Notes: generated from the sequence alone by a model not told the origin. Shown: positions 17,672-27,047, counted from the first letter of the stretch. The stretch: DNA of 48,583 nucleotides from an uncultured Litoreibacter sp. (GCA_938030665.1 CALHHY010000055.1:1-48583), one strand, 5' to 3'. Program-made: numbers and translations.

Positions 17672-19057
17672 TTAGCGAAACAGGATTTTATCCTGCATGG
17701 AGCGAAGATCCGCACGGTAGGAGTCGATGGCTTCCTGTCCGGGGACGCCCATCACATCCGCAATGTCGCGCCAGGCGTCGAGCCGCGCGCGCGCGACCCC
17801 TTCAACGGCATTTATGAAGCTGGGTTCCGGCTTGATCGCGTTGAGCCCCGTCTCGATCATATGGGAGCGGTGCCCGTTATCAAACAGGTCCCAGGATGCG
17901 GAGCGTGCAGCGAGACGTTCGCCGGAAACGTTCCGGATCGCAACCTGATCAGCGGGGGAGATGGCATCCCATGCCTCATTCGACAGGATGACCGAAAACG
18001 TCGGTGTATATACGCCGTTATCCAGCTCGGTCACCGTACGCTCTTGCGTCCAGATGCCAGCGGCACGTGCAGCGCCGTGGGCCATGAAGAAGGTCATCGT
18101 GCCGTTTTCAGTTTCGTTGTAATCCGCCAACCATTCTTGGGTTTCGGCCCGCACGACTGCAGGACCGACCGTATCAAGCCCCCTGAAATAGGGGACTGGG
18201 TAGTCGTTACTCTCCAACAGCATCGAATCGACTTCTACCGGCTCATCGGTCAGGCGCCAGATATGGGCAGCCGGTGCTGCGATGAAACCAAGCAGTTCGG
18301 CATCTTCGAAATAGTCGGTCTGCGAAAGATATTCATCATGCAGCCGCCACATGGAGACCGCCGTCTGTTCAGCCGAGCCGCCCATCAAGGGAACCATGGG
18401 TAGCTGCAGCAACGGGTGGGAGCCGGCAAGATGGCCGTTGAATACATAGGCCCCGTCAACGTCACCGCTGGTCACAAGCTCAAACTGCTCAGAGGGATCG
18501 CGATTGACCTCGACCGGATCAATGAAGGTCACACGCCCTTCCGTGACTTCGCTGATTTCGGCAAGGTAAAGGTCGATGATGCCGCTGTTGATCACGAATT
18601 TCGGTGCAGAGGCTCTGTTGAAGGTCAGCACCAGATTGCCATTGGGATCGGCCTCGGGGGCAGGATTCACCTGTGGTAGTTCCGCGACGGGTGCAGGCTC
18701 GACGACTGCGACGTCGGTTTCGGGTTCAGCTACTTCGACCACGGGCGCGTCTGCAACCTTGATCTCGGCTGGTTCAGCTGCCGGTGCGGCAGCAAAGGTG
18801 TCGCCATTTCGACAAGGGATTGCCAGGACCTGGCCGATAAAGATGCGGTTCGGGTTGCTGCCGATGACCTTCAGGTTCGCTTGATGCAGGCCTTCATAAA
18901 CAAAGCTGCCATAGACGCGTTTTGCGATACCGCTGAGCGTGTCGCCCTTCGCAACCGTGTAATTCTGACCGCAAGCCGGTGCGCTTTGCGCAAAGACTGC
19001 CGCGGGCAAAGCCGTGCTGGCCAAAACGGTGATCAGGCTTATGGACAAGGGTCTCAT
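17672..19057 (-). CDS. LysM domain fused to a TRAP DctP-type solute-binding domain
   Basis: An exported 461-aa protein with an unusual two-part layout. Residues 1-23 are a signal peptide (cleavage after VFA). A LysM domain follows at about 32-81 (NYTVAKGDTLSGIAKRVYG, ending GQVLAIPC). Then comes an Ala/Pro/Glu-rich linker (about 88-140), and then a region to the C terminus resembling TRAP-transporter solute-binding proteins (LTFNRASAPKF, a Met-rich loop PMVPLMGG, FMAHGAAR). LysM binds peptidoglycan, so the binding domain is presumably tethered to the wall. No TRAP permease (DctQ/DctM) is adjacent, so transport is not implied. AAGGAAG precedes ATG 19057. The TRAP assignment is weaker than the LysM one. 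Confidence 0.75.
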   Translation of the reverse strand: MRPLSISLITVLASTALPAAVFAQSAPACGQNYTVAKGDTLSGIAKRVYGSFVYEGLHQANLKVIGSNPNRIFIGQVLAIPCRNGDTFAAAPAAEPAEIKVADAPVVEVAEPETDVAVVEPAPVAELPQVNPAPEADPNGNLVLTFNRASAPKFVINSGIIDLYLAEISEVTEGRVTFIDPVEVNRDPSEQFELVTSGDVDGAYVFNGHLAGSHPLLQLPMVPLMGGSAEQTAVSMWRLHDEYLSQTDYFEDAELLGFIAAPAAHIWRLTDEPVEVDSMLLESNDYPVPYFRGLDTVGPAVVRAETQEWLADYNETENGTMTFFMAHGAARAAGIWTQERTVTELDNGVYTPTFSVILSNEAWDAISPADQVAIRNVSGERLAARSASWDLFDNGHRSHMIETGLNAIKPEPSFINAVEGVARARLDAWRDIADVMGVPGQEAIDSYRADLRSMQDKILFR

Positions 19058-19590
19058 TGTTACTTCCTTTTACATCTACCACCATGGGCTTGGTTCGCGA
19101 GTGCGGATATGAGGGCTGGCGGTTAAAAAAACGTGACTAACTGAAGGACCAATGGGACATGAGAGGAGCGCAAAGGCATCCTTTTCTGATCTCCCACCGA
19201 TATTTTTCCGGTTATCGATAGCTAATTGGGCAAATTCGTGGCTTTTTTTCTGAAATTTTTAGGCATACCCAAAAGAATAGGTTAACGGCCAGCATCAGGG
19301 CGGCTATTGCCGTTCAATTGGGCTGAGCGATCAAAAATAGTTATACTTATGTATGGGGCGGTGCCGCCTATCTTGCCCCGTGTAACAAGGAGCGGAAGGA
19401 TAGTGCCCCGCCAATTTTGGGCGGCTTTTCCATACTTTGCTTACTTGCGAAAAATCCGAGACAAACTGGTATCAATTTCGCAGTGAGTTTTAGTGAATAA
19501 CGTATTGAAAAAAAAGGATATATGAAGATCGCGCTAATGAATTGGAAACCGTGCTGACGCAATCTCCTTCCTGCGAAAAAGGGGAATTGT
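19058..19590. other. 533-nt AT-rich divergent spacer with a candidate promoter and short leader
   Basis: The region lies between the LysM-TRAP gene (minus) and the RTX gene (plus) and is clearly AT-richer than its flanks. On the plus strand a possible promoter TTGGGC (19318-19323), 18 nt, TATACT (19342-19347) precedes a GC-rich structured stretch (19355-19429) that ends in CCGCC-loop-GGCGG-TTTT. Two tiny reading frames with good ribosome sites follow: GTG 19403-19486 (27 codons, after AAGGAGCGGAAGGAT) and ATG 19522-19557 (11 codons, after AAAGGATAT). These could be an attenuated leader or chance. Confidence 0.4.
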
Positions 19591-21588
19591 ATGACCACGC
19601 AGCAGACCAGTTTGGCGATCCGTGACCTTGGCGATGTGTCAGATCAGCTTATAACTTCGGATTATTTCGGCGGCATTTATATCGGCTACCGCAATTTCGA
19701 CCGCTACTCCGCGGCGGATACGGAGATCGGGCTTACCAACCTGCGTTGGCCGGGTGGTGCTGCGTCAGAAAAAGTATCTTGGTACGGGCTGGAATTCGAC
19801 AACCTGACCGACCCGTCTTCGAATAAACCCGGCCTGAGCGAAATGGCGGCCTATACAATTGCCAATGACGCGCCCCTGAACGTGATCATCCCGACGGGCG
19901 AATATAAAAACGATCTTGACCGCGCGAAGACGGATTTCGAGGCGTTGCTTAGCCGTATCGCTTCAGGTGAGCTGGGGGAAATGCCGCGCGAGCTGACATT
20001 TGAGATCGGCAATGAGTATTACGCGATGCAGGAGTTCCGCGACGACCCCGGCGCTTACGGCGAGGTGGTCAACGTCTATGCGGAGACGATGGCGGAATTC
20101 CTTGCGGAGAATCCTGACGCCTTCGCCGGGATAGACGTCAATTTCACGGCACAGATTGGCAAGAACCTCTCTGACAATTCCGCCATCCTGGCGGAGATGT
20201 CGGGCAGCGCCTTGAGCGTTATCGATACCTTGGTTTTCCACCGCTTCGCGTGGTCTTTGGACGATGCTGTCAACCATGTCGACCGCGTTGAAGATGCGCT
20301 GGACGAGTGGGTGGATGCGGGGCTGACGCCGGAATATGAGGTCTATCTTTCCGGTTGGAATGTCGGATCATGGACGCGGGAGGAAGCCCGCAGCCGATTT
20401 ATTGACGAAGTGGCGGACACATTTGGCGAAACCGTGCAGGAGGCCGATATCAACCTCGACACGCGTAACGATGCGGTGTTCGAGCATTTTTGGCAGACGG
20501 GTGAGTTGACCTCCTCCACCGGGGTTGTGGTTGACACGAAGTGGGGTGTTGCCAATCGCGACTACGGTCTGGCGCAAGCCGCCGCGATGCTAGAAATCCT
20601 GACGGGCCATGCCGAGGTTGGCGTCGATTCGGCCAGCATCTACGGGGTTGATACGCCCTACGCCGCGCATCTGTCATTCGGCGATGAGGTGTTTGTAGGC
20701 GGGGCCATGCTGCGCATGATGTCGGAGGCGCTACCCGGAACAACGGTCATGGACACGGGGATCACCAATGCCCGCGATGGGGAGCTTAACCTGCATGCGT
20801 TCGAGGGGGAGGGGAAGGTGGTTCTTTATGTGTCTGCCGACGCATTTGACGAGGGCATAAGCAGCCTGGACGCGCAGCTGGACCTCTCCGATTTCGGTGT
20901 TTCATTCAGCAGCGTGACGGCACGCAGCCTGACCTCCACCCTTGATGCAAACTGGAAGGAGAAATACGGCATCGTCGATCGCGCAGATATCGATGAGAGC
21001 CCCGAGGCGCGGCTTTACGAGCGCGGCGTGATCACCGAGAAAGAGGTAGGCGTTGATGGCGACACGCTGACGCTGAGTTTTGGTCAAGGTTACGAGGTAA
21101 TCGAGATCACGTTGCACACAACGACCACCGTCACCGGCAGTGACGGCGCGGATATGCTCAGCGGTACCGCGGGCGATGACTTCATTTTCGGTCTTGATGG
21201 AGATGACGTGATCGATGCACGTGATGGCGGCGCAGATGTGCTGACGGGCGGGGCGGGGTCGGATGTCTTTGTCTTTGGCGTGGATGGCCACGCGGACCGG
21301 GTGACCGATTTCACCGTCGGCGAAGACAAGATCGACCTGGAGCAGCTGACATCAGCGATGAACATGGTGCGTGTCTCACTTGGGGAGTTCGAGTTTGTCC
21401 GCACCCGCCGGTTTGAAGATGACCCTGGCTATGAGGCTGGTGAGATTATTTTCGAGCAAAGCGGCGAAGATGTGCTGATCCGTTATCAAGGCGATCCACG
21501 CGGGCTCGCGCAGGAGGTGGACCTGGATATTGCGGTGCTCGAGAACGTCAGTCTCAGCACCATTTCATTGTCCGACATCGCGATCTAG
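19591..21588 (+). CDS. RTX-type secreted protein with glycosidase-like N-terminal region
   Basis: A 665-aa protein without a signal peptide. Residues about 523-575 carry calcium-binding RTX nonapeptides (GSDGADMLSGTAGDD, GGAGSDVFVFG), followed by a serralysin-type C-terminal domain. Both are typical of type I secretion through an ABC exporter, none of which is in this window. The first 420 residues resemble a clan-A (TIM-barrel) glycoside hydrolase: LRWPGG (51-56), FEIGNEYY with a candidate acid/base Glu142, and HRF near 217. Where the nucleophile Glu would be expected the sequence reads SGWN with Gly255. AAAGGGGAA precedes ATG 19591. Exact family, substrate and activity are uncertain. Confidence 0.8.
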   Translation: MTTQQTSLAIRDLGDVSDQLITSDYFGGIYIGYRNFDRYSAADTEIGLTNLRWPGGAASEKVSWYGLEFDNLTDPSSNKPGLSEMAAYTIANDAPLNVIIPTGEYKNDLDRAKTDFEALLSRIASGELGEMPRELTFEIGNEYYAMQEFRDDPGAYGEVVNVYAETMAEFLAENPDAFAGIDVNFTAQIGKNLSDNSAILAEMSGSALSVIDTLVFHRFAWSLDDAVNHVDRVEDALDEWVDAGLTPEYEVYLSGWNVGSWTREEARSRFIDEVADTFGETVQEADINLDTRNDAVFEHFWQTGELTSSTGVVVDTKWGVANRDYGLAQAAAMLEILTGHAEVGVDSASIYGVDTPYAAHLSFGDEVFVGGAMLRMMSEALPGTTVMDTGITNARDGELNLHAFEGEGKVVLYVSADAFDEGISSLDAQLDLSDFGVSFSSVTARSLTSTLDANWKEKYGIVDRADIDESPEARLYERGVITEKEVGVDGDTLTLSFGQGYEVIEITLHTTTTVTGSDGADMLSGTAGDDFIFGLDGDDVIDARDGGADVLTGGAGSDVFVFGVDGHADRVTDFTVGEDKIDLEQLTSAMNMVRVSLGEFEFVRTRRFEDDPGYEAGEIIFEQSGEDVLIRYQGDPRGLAQEVDLDIAVLENVSLSTISLSDIAI

Positions 21589-21618
21589 GCCGTCATCGGC
21601 AGAGTAGATGGCTGCACC

Positions 21619-22029
21619 TCAACTGCTCAGCTTGATGGCGTAAAGCTCCAGCCGGTGCCCTTTCAGCCGGTAGCCCAGACGCTGTGCGATGCGTTCTTGC
21701 AGGGCTTCGATCTCGGGGTCGACAAACTCGATGATCTCGCCGGTTTGCAGATCAATGAGGTGGTCGTGATGGTCGCGCTCCGCGTCCTCATACCGCGCAC
21801 GCCCGTCGCCAAATTCAAGCCGCTCAAGCAGGCCTGCTTCCTCAAATAATTTCACCGTCCGGTACACTGTGGCGATGGAAATGCTGGCGTCACGGGCCGT
21901 GGCGCGTGCGTGCAACTCTTCGACATCGGGGTGGTCCTTGGCTTCCTCCAGGATCTCGGCAATCACGACCCGCTGACCGGTCATGCGCAGGCCCTTCTTC
22001 GCGGACCGCTCAATGAGTGTTTTCGCCAT
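21619..22029 (-). CDS. Fur-family metal-responsive repressor (Fur/Mur type)
   Basis: A 136-aa DNA-binding protein with an N-terminal winged helix (LRMTGQRVVIAEIL, SIATVYRTVKLFEEAGL) and a dimerisation/metal domain containing HHDHLIDLQTGEIIEF. The structural-zinc CxxC pairs of gamma-proteobacterial Fur are absent, as is usual for alphaproteobacterial Fur, which in Rhodobacterales often acts as the manganese-responsive Mur. The metal cannot be decided from sequence. The start MAKTLIERSAK has a GGAGG site 5 nt upstream; an earlier in-frame start is less likely. It converges on the RTX gene with a 30-nt gap. Confidence 0.92.
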   Translation of the reverse strand: MAKTLIERSAKKGLRMTGQRVVIAEILEEAKDHPDVEELHARATARDASISIATVYRTVKLFEEAGLLERLEFGDGRARYEDAERDHHDHLIDLQTGEIIEFVDPEIEALQERIAQRLGYRLKGHRLELYAIKLSS

Positions 22030-22225
22030 GATGCCTCCGTTTGGTACCATTTAAGCGAAAGGGGCGTCGCATCTCCACCCGAAATTCCCACATAGACATT
22101 GACTTACGACGCAACCAAGCGCATCTGACACTTAAGCCGGCGCAGCAAATGCGGCGTGAGACCTGATTGCAGGGTTTTCGCAGATGCGCCGCACACCGTT
22201 CCCAATTTTCACGCGAGAGGGGCCG

Positions 22226-22242
22226 GCGGGGACACTCCCCGC
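22226..22242 (+). promoter_or_regulatory. Hairpin in the long 5' region of the DEAD-box gene
   Basis: GCGGGGA (22226-22232) pairs perfectly with TCCCCGC (22236-22242) around a CAC loop, 72 nt before the helicase start. It lies in the 285-nt spacer to the Fur gene. There is no T-tract, so it is not a terminator. A role in mRNA control is speculative. Confidence 0.3.
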
Positions 22243-22314
22243 ACCCATTGTAACGCGACCCGTGCGGCCTGTTGATGCGCCTGCACGCGAGCCCATGTCT
22301 TGAAAGGGCATGAC

Positions 22315-23643
22315 GTGACTGAATTTGAATCCTTGGGCATCAGCCCGAAACTGGCCGCCAAACTGGCCGAGAATAACATCGCAACCCCGACGCCCATCCA
22401 GAAGGAGGCGATCCCGATTGTCCTTGGTGGCCGCGACGTGCTGGGGCTCGCGCAGACCGGGACCGGCAAGACCCTGGCCTTTGGCCTGCCGATCATCCAC
22501 AACCTGATGAAACTGGGCACCAAGCCCGATCCCAAGACCGTGCGCGCCCTGATCCTTGCGCCGACCCGCGAACTGGCCAAGCAAATCCAGGACAACCTGA
22601 AGATGTTTCAGGGCGGCGGCCATCTGAAGATTAATATGGTCGTTGGCGGCCTGTCGATGAACACGCAGCGCAAGGCGCTGGCGCGGGGCACCGATATTCT
22701 GGTGGCCACGCCGGGTCGGCTGATTGACCTGTTGGAGCAGAAGGCGGTGACCCTGTCTGCCGTCGAATATCTGGTGCTTGATGAGGCCGATCAGATGCTC
22801 GACATGGGGTTCATCCACGCGCTGCGCCAGATCTCGAAGCTGATCCCGGAAAAGCGGCAGACGCTGCTCTTTTCCGCGACCATGCCTAAACTGATGGAAG
22901 AGCTGGCCGCGACCTATCTTGATCACCCCCGCCGCGTGCAGGTGGCACCGCCGGGAAAAACTGCGGATAAGATCACCCAATCGGTGCATTACGTGGCCAA
23001 AGCCGCCAAGAATGACCTGCTGGAAGAGCTGCTGGACAAGCATCGCGACGAGCTGGCGCTGGTCTTCCTGCGCACCAAACACGGCGCTGAGAAGCTGAAA
23101 AAGCTGTTGGAGAAAAAAGGCTTCGCTGCAGGCTCCATCCACGGCAATAAATCGCAAGGTCAGCGCGACCGGGCCCTTGCAGCATTCAAATCGGGTGAGC
23201 TGCGGGTGCTGGTGGCCACGGATGTCGCCGCGCGCGGCATCGACATCCCGGATGTGGGCTATGTGTATAACTACGATCTGCCGAATGTGCCGGAAAACTA
23301 CGTACACCGGATCGGTCGAACCGCGCGGGCGGGCAAGGAAGGGGAGGCCATCGCTTTCTGCGCCCCGGACGAGATGGGCGAAATGAAAGACATCGAGAAG
23401 GTGCTGAAAAAGGCCATTCCGGTGGCAGGCGGGCGGCGTTGGAGCCCCGCCGAGGAAGAAGCCAAGCCGAAGAGGGGTGGCGGTGGAGGTGGCGGCCGCG
23501 GTCCTGGTGGCCCGCGTGGCGGCAAACCCCGTGGACAAGGCGGCGGCAACGGGGCGCCGTCAAGTGGCGACACGCCCGGCGGCCCGCCAAAGCGTCGCCG
23601 CACCCGCCGGCGCCGGGGGCAGGGCCCAAAAATGGCGGCCTAG
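22315..23643 (+). CDS. DEAD-box ATP-dependent RNA helicase
   Basis: RhlE-like helicase of 442 aa, acting on structured RNA in cold response, ribosome assembly or mRNA turnover. Core motifs are complete: Q motif (GISPKLAAKLAENNIATPTPIQ region), AQTGTGKT, PTRELA, DEAD, SAT, TDVAARGID and HRIGRTARAG. After about residue 380 comes a Gly/Arg/Pro-rich disordered tail typical of RNA annealing regions. GTG 22315 is chosen because AAAGGG is 6 nt upstream; a TTG at 22300 is also in frame. Divergent from the Fur gene. A strong terminator follows. Confidence 0.95.
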   Translation: MTEFESLGISPKLAAKLAENNIATPTPIQKEAIPIVLGGRDVLGLAQTGTGKTLAFGLPIIHNLMKLGTKPDPKTVRALILAPTRELAKQIQDNLKMFQGGGHLKINMVVGGLSMNTQRKALARGTDILVATPGRLIDLLEQKAVTLSAVEYLVLDEADQMLDMGFIHALRQISKLIPEKRQTLLFSATMPKLMEELAATYLDHPRRVQVAPPGKTADKITQSVHYVAKAAKNDLLEELLDKHRDELALVFLRTKHGAEKLKKLLEKKGFAAGSIHGNKSQGQRDRALAAFKSGELRVLVATDVAARGIDIPDVGYVYNYDLPNVPENYVHRIGRTARAGKEGEAIAFCAPDEMGEMKDIEKVLKKAIPVAGGRRWSPAEEEAKPKRGGGGGGGRGPGGPRGGKPRGQGGGNGAPSSGDTPGGPPKRRRTRRRRGQGPKMAA

Positions 23644-23712
23644 TAGTCTGCTCAGAGCACATACCTCACCGTGCCGGCTGAACGTCGCGCGGGGCAACAA
23701 TCCAAAAGATAG

Positions 23713-23745
23713 GGGCGGCGTGGTGATCTACCACGCCGCCCTTAT
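23713..23745. terminator. Bidirectional terminator between helicase and DUF533 genes
   Basis: A perfect 12-bp stem GGGCGGCGTGGT (23713-23724)/ACCACGCCGCCC (23730-23741) with a GATCT loop lies between convergent genes. T-rich sequence follows on both readings (TTATT on plus, TATCTTTT on minus). Confidence 0.85.
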
Positions 23746-23761
23746 TGCGCTAAAGGGGTGG

Positions 23762-24493
23762 TCAGCTGTAAAGGCGTGGCACGCCGAAGCTGTCATGGAT
23801 TTCGTTCACCGTAGCCTGTCCGACGCCCAAGGCGGTGGCAAGCTCATGCAGGTATTTCGCCTCCGCCGGATGGTCGGGCTCAATCGCCATGACGGACATG
23901 GAATAGACCTGCGTCTCCAACCCTTGCGGGGTGTCCTCGGCCAGTTTGCGCGCGTTGACGGGTTCATCCATGGCCGCTTGCACGAATGCCATATCGTCAG
24001 GCGTCGCGTCGTCGCCGATGGTGGCCATCAGCGTGTCTTTCTCATTGGCATCAATCGCCCCGTCGCACCGGGCGGCCATGATCATTGCGCGGATCATCAG
24101 ACCGGCGCTTTCCTCGGCAGGGGGTTCCTCTGCCGGCATGTCGCGGCTCAGCAGTTCTTCAAGGCTTTGACCGCCTTCGGGCGCGCCGCCGCGTGCTGTG
24201 GCCAAACCGCCCAGAAGCCCGCCGATGCCACCAAGCCCGCCGGCCCCGGCACCGCCGCCGGTCAGCCCTTCAAGCATGCCACCAAGGCCACCGCCGAGCC
24301 CGCCGCCCGCCTGTTGCGGTGCGCCGCCCAGGCCGCCAGCGCCGGTTTGGCTAGGGTTCTGGCCTGGCATGCCGCCGGCACCCTTGAGGTTTTCCATAAC
24401 CTTGCCCAGCCCGCCGCCGCCTTGGACCGCTTGCATTCCTTTGGCGACCGCAAAGCCTAGTGCGACTTTGGTCAGCATTCTGCCTAATGACAT
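23762..24493 (-). CDS. DUF533 (TerB-like) protein with glycine-rich N-terminal half
   Basis: A 243-aa protein of unknown function. Residues 1-105 hold a short amphipathic start (MLTKVALGFAVAKGMQAV) and then a low-complexity Gly/Ala/Leu-rich segment (runs of GGLGG). Residues about 110-243 form the DUF533 helical domain, related to the TerB fold, with the typical acidic DGAIDANEKDTLMATIGDD. A good GGAGAACGAGG ribosome site precedes ATG 24493. Probably monocistronic, convergent with the helicase. No physiological role can be read from the neighbours. Confidence 0.88.
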   Translation of the reverse strand: MSLGRMLTKVALGFAVAKGMQAVQGGGGLGKVMENLKGAGGMPGQNPSQTGAGGLGGAPQQAGGGLGGGLGGMLEGLTGGGAGAGGLGGIGGLLGGLATARGGAPEGGQSLEELLSRDMPAEEPPAEESAGLMIRAMIMAARCDGAIDANEKDTLMATIGDDATPDDMAFVQAAMDEPVNARKLAEDTPQGLETQVYSMSVMAIEPDHPAEAKYLHELATALGVGQATVNEIHDSFGVPRLYS

Positions 24494-24690
24494 CCTCGTT
24501 CTCCTTTTGGGTCACTCATCTTTTTCCGCGTCATCACCGGGGCGTCCGGGTCAGACCGTGAGACGGGGAGGGCTGGCAGCATCAACACTGTCGCAGGACA
24601 CGCATCACCTGCGCCGGCAACCCCCTTCTCGGCGTATTAAGAATAGCCGCTACAGCTGTCGACCGTAAGGGCTGTCGTTAACCTTACCCG

Positions 24691-26109
24691 TCAGGTGCCG
24701 CAAAAAGTTTGGCGAACCTGCTCCTGCTCGGCCGGGGGGGCACGCAGATCGGCGTCTTCCGGGGCGGCGTCAAACGGGCGGGCAAGGGCTGCGTTTAGCC
24801 TTTCAAAACGGGTGTTGTCGCCGCGTAGGGCCTCCTGGATCGCAGCCTCGATCTGGTGGTTGCGGGGGATCAGGCTGGGGTTGGTGCGTGCCATCAGCCC
24901 CGCATCGGGGTTTTTCGCCTGCCAGACGTCCGACCACGCGTCAAAGGCAGTCGGGTCGACGAACTGGTCGCGTGCGGTGCCGTCGTGAAGGCCGCGGAAG
25001 GTCAGAGTGAAATCCGCCTGATTTTCGGCCATGCGGGTCAGCAGATCCTGGACCAGAGCGATTTCACCCTCCCCGCCGGAGGTCAGGCCGATCTTGGCGA
25101 AGAACACTTTTTGCCAAGCCTGTGTATAGTCGGGGCCGAACTGGTGCAGCACCGCTTGCGCCTTCTCAACGGCACGGTCCGTATCGCTGTCGATCAAAGG
25201 CAGCAAGGCGCTGGCCAGCTGGGCGAGGTTCCAGACCAGAATTTCCGGCTGCGCCCCGTAGGCGTAGCGGCCGAACTGGTCTATGGAGGAGAAGACCTTG
25301 CGCGGATCATAGGCATCCATAAAGGCGCAGGGCCCGTAATCAATCGTCAGCCCGCCGACATGGCAATTATCCGTGTTCATCACCCCGTGGATGAAGCCCA
25401 GACCCATCCAATGCGCCACCAGCGCGGCTTGCGCGTGGACGACTTCGGTCAGAAACCCAAGCGCATCATCCTCGGTCAAATCGGGATAGTGACGGCGGAT
25501 CGCAAAACCCAGCAAGGCTGAAAGCGCCTCCTGATCCTGTTGGGCGGCGAAATACTGAAATGTGCCGACGCGGATATGGCTGCTGGCCACGCGCGTGAGG
25601 ATCGCGCCGGGAAAACGCGCCTCGCGCAGTACGTCCTGCCCGGTTGTCACGGCGGCCAGCGCGCGGGTTGTGGGCACGCCTAGCGCGTGCATCGCCTCGC
25701 TGACAAGATATTCGCGCATCACCGGTCCCAGCCACGCCCGACCGTCGCCCGCGCGGCTATAGGGGGTGGGGCCGGACCCTTTCAGCTGTATATCCCAATG
25801 GCTGCCATCGGGCGCCGTGACCTCCCCCAACAGCAGGGCGCGCCCGTCGCCCAGCTGCGGGGACCAGCCGCCGAACTGATGGCCGGCATAGACCTGCGCC
25901 AAAGGGGCGGAACCGGGGGGCGTTTCATTGCCCGCCAGCATCGCGATCCCGGCGTCTGAGCGCAGCCAATCGGCATCCAGCCCCAGCTGAACGGCCAGGC
26001 TGTCATTCAACTGGAACAACGCAGGTGCAGGGACCGGCGTGGGAGGCATTCTGGTGTAGAACCGCTCCGGCAGGGTGGCGTATTGGTTATCAAAGCGGGG
26101 CGCGGTCAC
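24691..26109 (-). CDS. selO: Protein adenylyltransferase SelO (YdiU family)
   Basis: Pseudokinase-fold enzyme that transfers AMP from ATP to protein hydroxyls, linked to redox stress. The 472-aa protein has the family blocks: [49 protein letters not shown], and [21 protein letters not shown]. The C terminus ends TFCGT, the Cys version of the SelO tail (selenocysteine in animals). GTG 26109 is chosen because it overlaps the upstream stop by 4 nt (GTGA); a longer in-frame start would extend into the nucleoside hydrolase gene without family similarity. Third gene of a tight operon. Confidence 0.93.
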   Translation of the reverse strand: MTAPRFDNQYATLPERFYTRMPPTPVPAPALFQLNDSLAVQLGLDADWLRSDAGIAMLAGNETPPGSAPLAQVYAGHQFGGWSPQLGDGRALLLGEVTAPDGSHWDIQLKGSGPTPYSRAGDGRAWLGPVMREYLVSEAMHALGVPTTRALAAVTTGQDVLREARFPGAILTRVASSHIRVGTFQYFAAQQDQEALSALLGFAIRRHYPDLTEDDALGFLTEVVHAQAALVAHWMGLGFIHGVMNTDNCHVGGLTIDYGPCAFMDAYDPRKVFSSIDQFGRYAYGAQPEILVWNLAQLASALLPLIDSDTDRAVEKAQAVLHQFGPDYTQAWQKVFFAKIGLTSGGEGEIALVQDLLTRMAENQADFTLTFRGLHDGTARDQFVDPTAFDAWSDVWQAKNPDAGLMARTNPSLIPRNHQIEAAIQEALRGDNTRFERLNAALARPFDAAPEDADLRAPPAEQEQVRQTFCGT

Positions 26110-27047
26110 AGTCGCCCGATCCGGTCGGTCAGGAGCGTGAAGAACCCGTCGGCATCGACGCCGCCCATGAACATTGCATTGGGTGCGCGGTCGGTGACCC
26201 GCCACCAATCGGCGACGGTCATACCCATGGTCAGCTCTGACTGTGTTTCGATCGTCACGTTGATATGGCGTCCGGTGAAGAGGTCCGGTTCCAACAGATA
26301 GGCGATCACGCAGGGGTCATGGAGCGGCGCGCCCTCAGAGCCGTATTTCTCCTTGTCGAAGCGCTCGAAAAAGTTGGTCCATTCGGCGACCATGCGCCCC
26401 GGCTCGGTGCCCATGGCACGAAACGCATCGACCCGTGGCCGGGTGGTGAGGGCCTGATGGGTAATATCAAGCCCCATCACGACAAGCGGCACGCCGGACG
26501 CAAAAACGATCTCGGCCGCCTGGGGGTCGACATAGATGTTGAATTCAGCTGCCGGTGTGATGTTGCCCACCTGAAAATAGGCCCCGCCCATCAGCACAAC
26601 CTCCTGCACGCGGTCTACGATATCGGGCGCGCGCCTGAAGGCGGTGGCTATGTTGGTCAGCGGCCCAAGGGGGCAAAGCGTGACGGTGCCTGCAGGCTCC
26701 GCCCGGAGCGTATCGATGATGAAATCGACCGCGTGCTGGTCTTGCAGCGCCATTTTCGGATCGGGCAGCTGCGGGCCGTCGAGACCGGTTTTGCCATGCA
26801 CATGTTCGGCCGTGACCAGCTTGCGTTCCAGCGGCGCGTCGCAGCCCGCGTAGACCTTGGCGTCAGACCGCCCGGCAAGCTCACACACGATCAGCGCGTT
26901 GCGGCTGGTCAACGGCAGCGGCACGTTGCCCGCCACGGACGTGACGCCCAGCACCTCAAGCTCGGGCGAGGCGAAGGCCAGCAGCAGCGCGACGGCGTCA
27001 TCCTGGCCAGGGTCGGTGTCGATGATGATCTTGCGAGGCGTGGTCAT
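26106..27047 (-). CDS. Inosine-uridine-preferring nucleoside hydrolase
   Basis: Hydrolyses ribonucleosides to base and ribose in nucleoside salvage. The 313-aa protein has the Ca-binding signature [35 protein letters not shown] and the later [10 protein letters not shown] block. ATG overlaps the end of the upstream CorC-like gene by 4 nt and its own stop overlaps selO by 4 nt, so three genes are translationally coupled. The exact nucleoside preference is not readable. Pairing with a nucleotide-using AMP transferase may be coincidental. Confidence 0.95.
   Translation of the reverse strand: MTTPRKIIIDTDPGQDDAVALLLAFASPELEVLGVTSVAGNVPLPLTSRNALIVCELAGRSDAKVYAGCDAPLERKLVTAEHVHGKTGLDGPQLPDPKMALQDQHAVDFIIDTLRAEPAGTVTLCPLGPLTNIATAFRRAPDIVDRVQEVVLMGGAYFQVGNITPAAEFNIYVDPQAAEIVFASGVPLVVMGLDITHQALTTRPRVDAFRAMGTEPGRMVAEWTNFFERFDKEKYGSEGAPLHDPCVIAYLLEPDLFTGRHINVTIETQSELTMGMTVADWWRVTDRAPNAMFMGGVDADGFFTLLTDRIGRL

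Noticed and set aside
23477-24460. A 327-codon plus-strand frame across the helicase tail and DUF533 gene
   Set aside because: It crosses a strong terminator, is antisense to a good gene, and its product is low-complexity.
24494-24690. Hidden gene or RNA in the gap between DUF533 and selO
   Set aside because: No frame with a ribosome site, no terminator and no convincing RNA fold.
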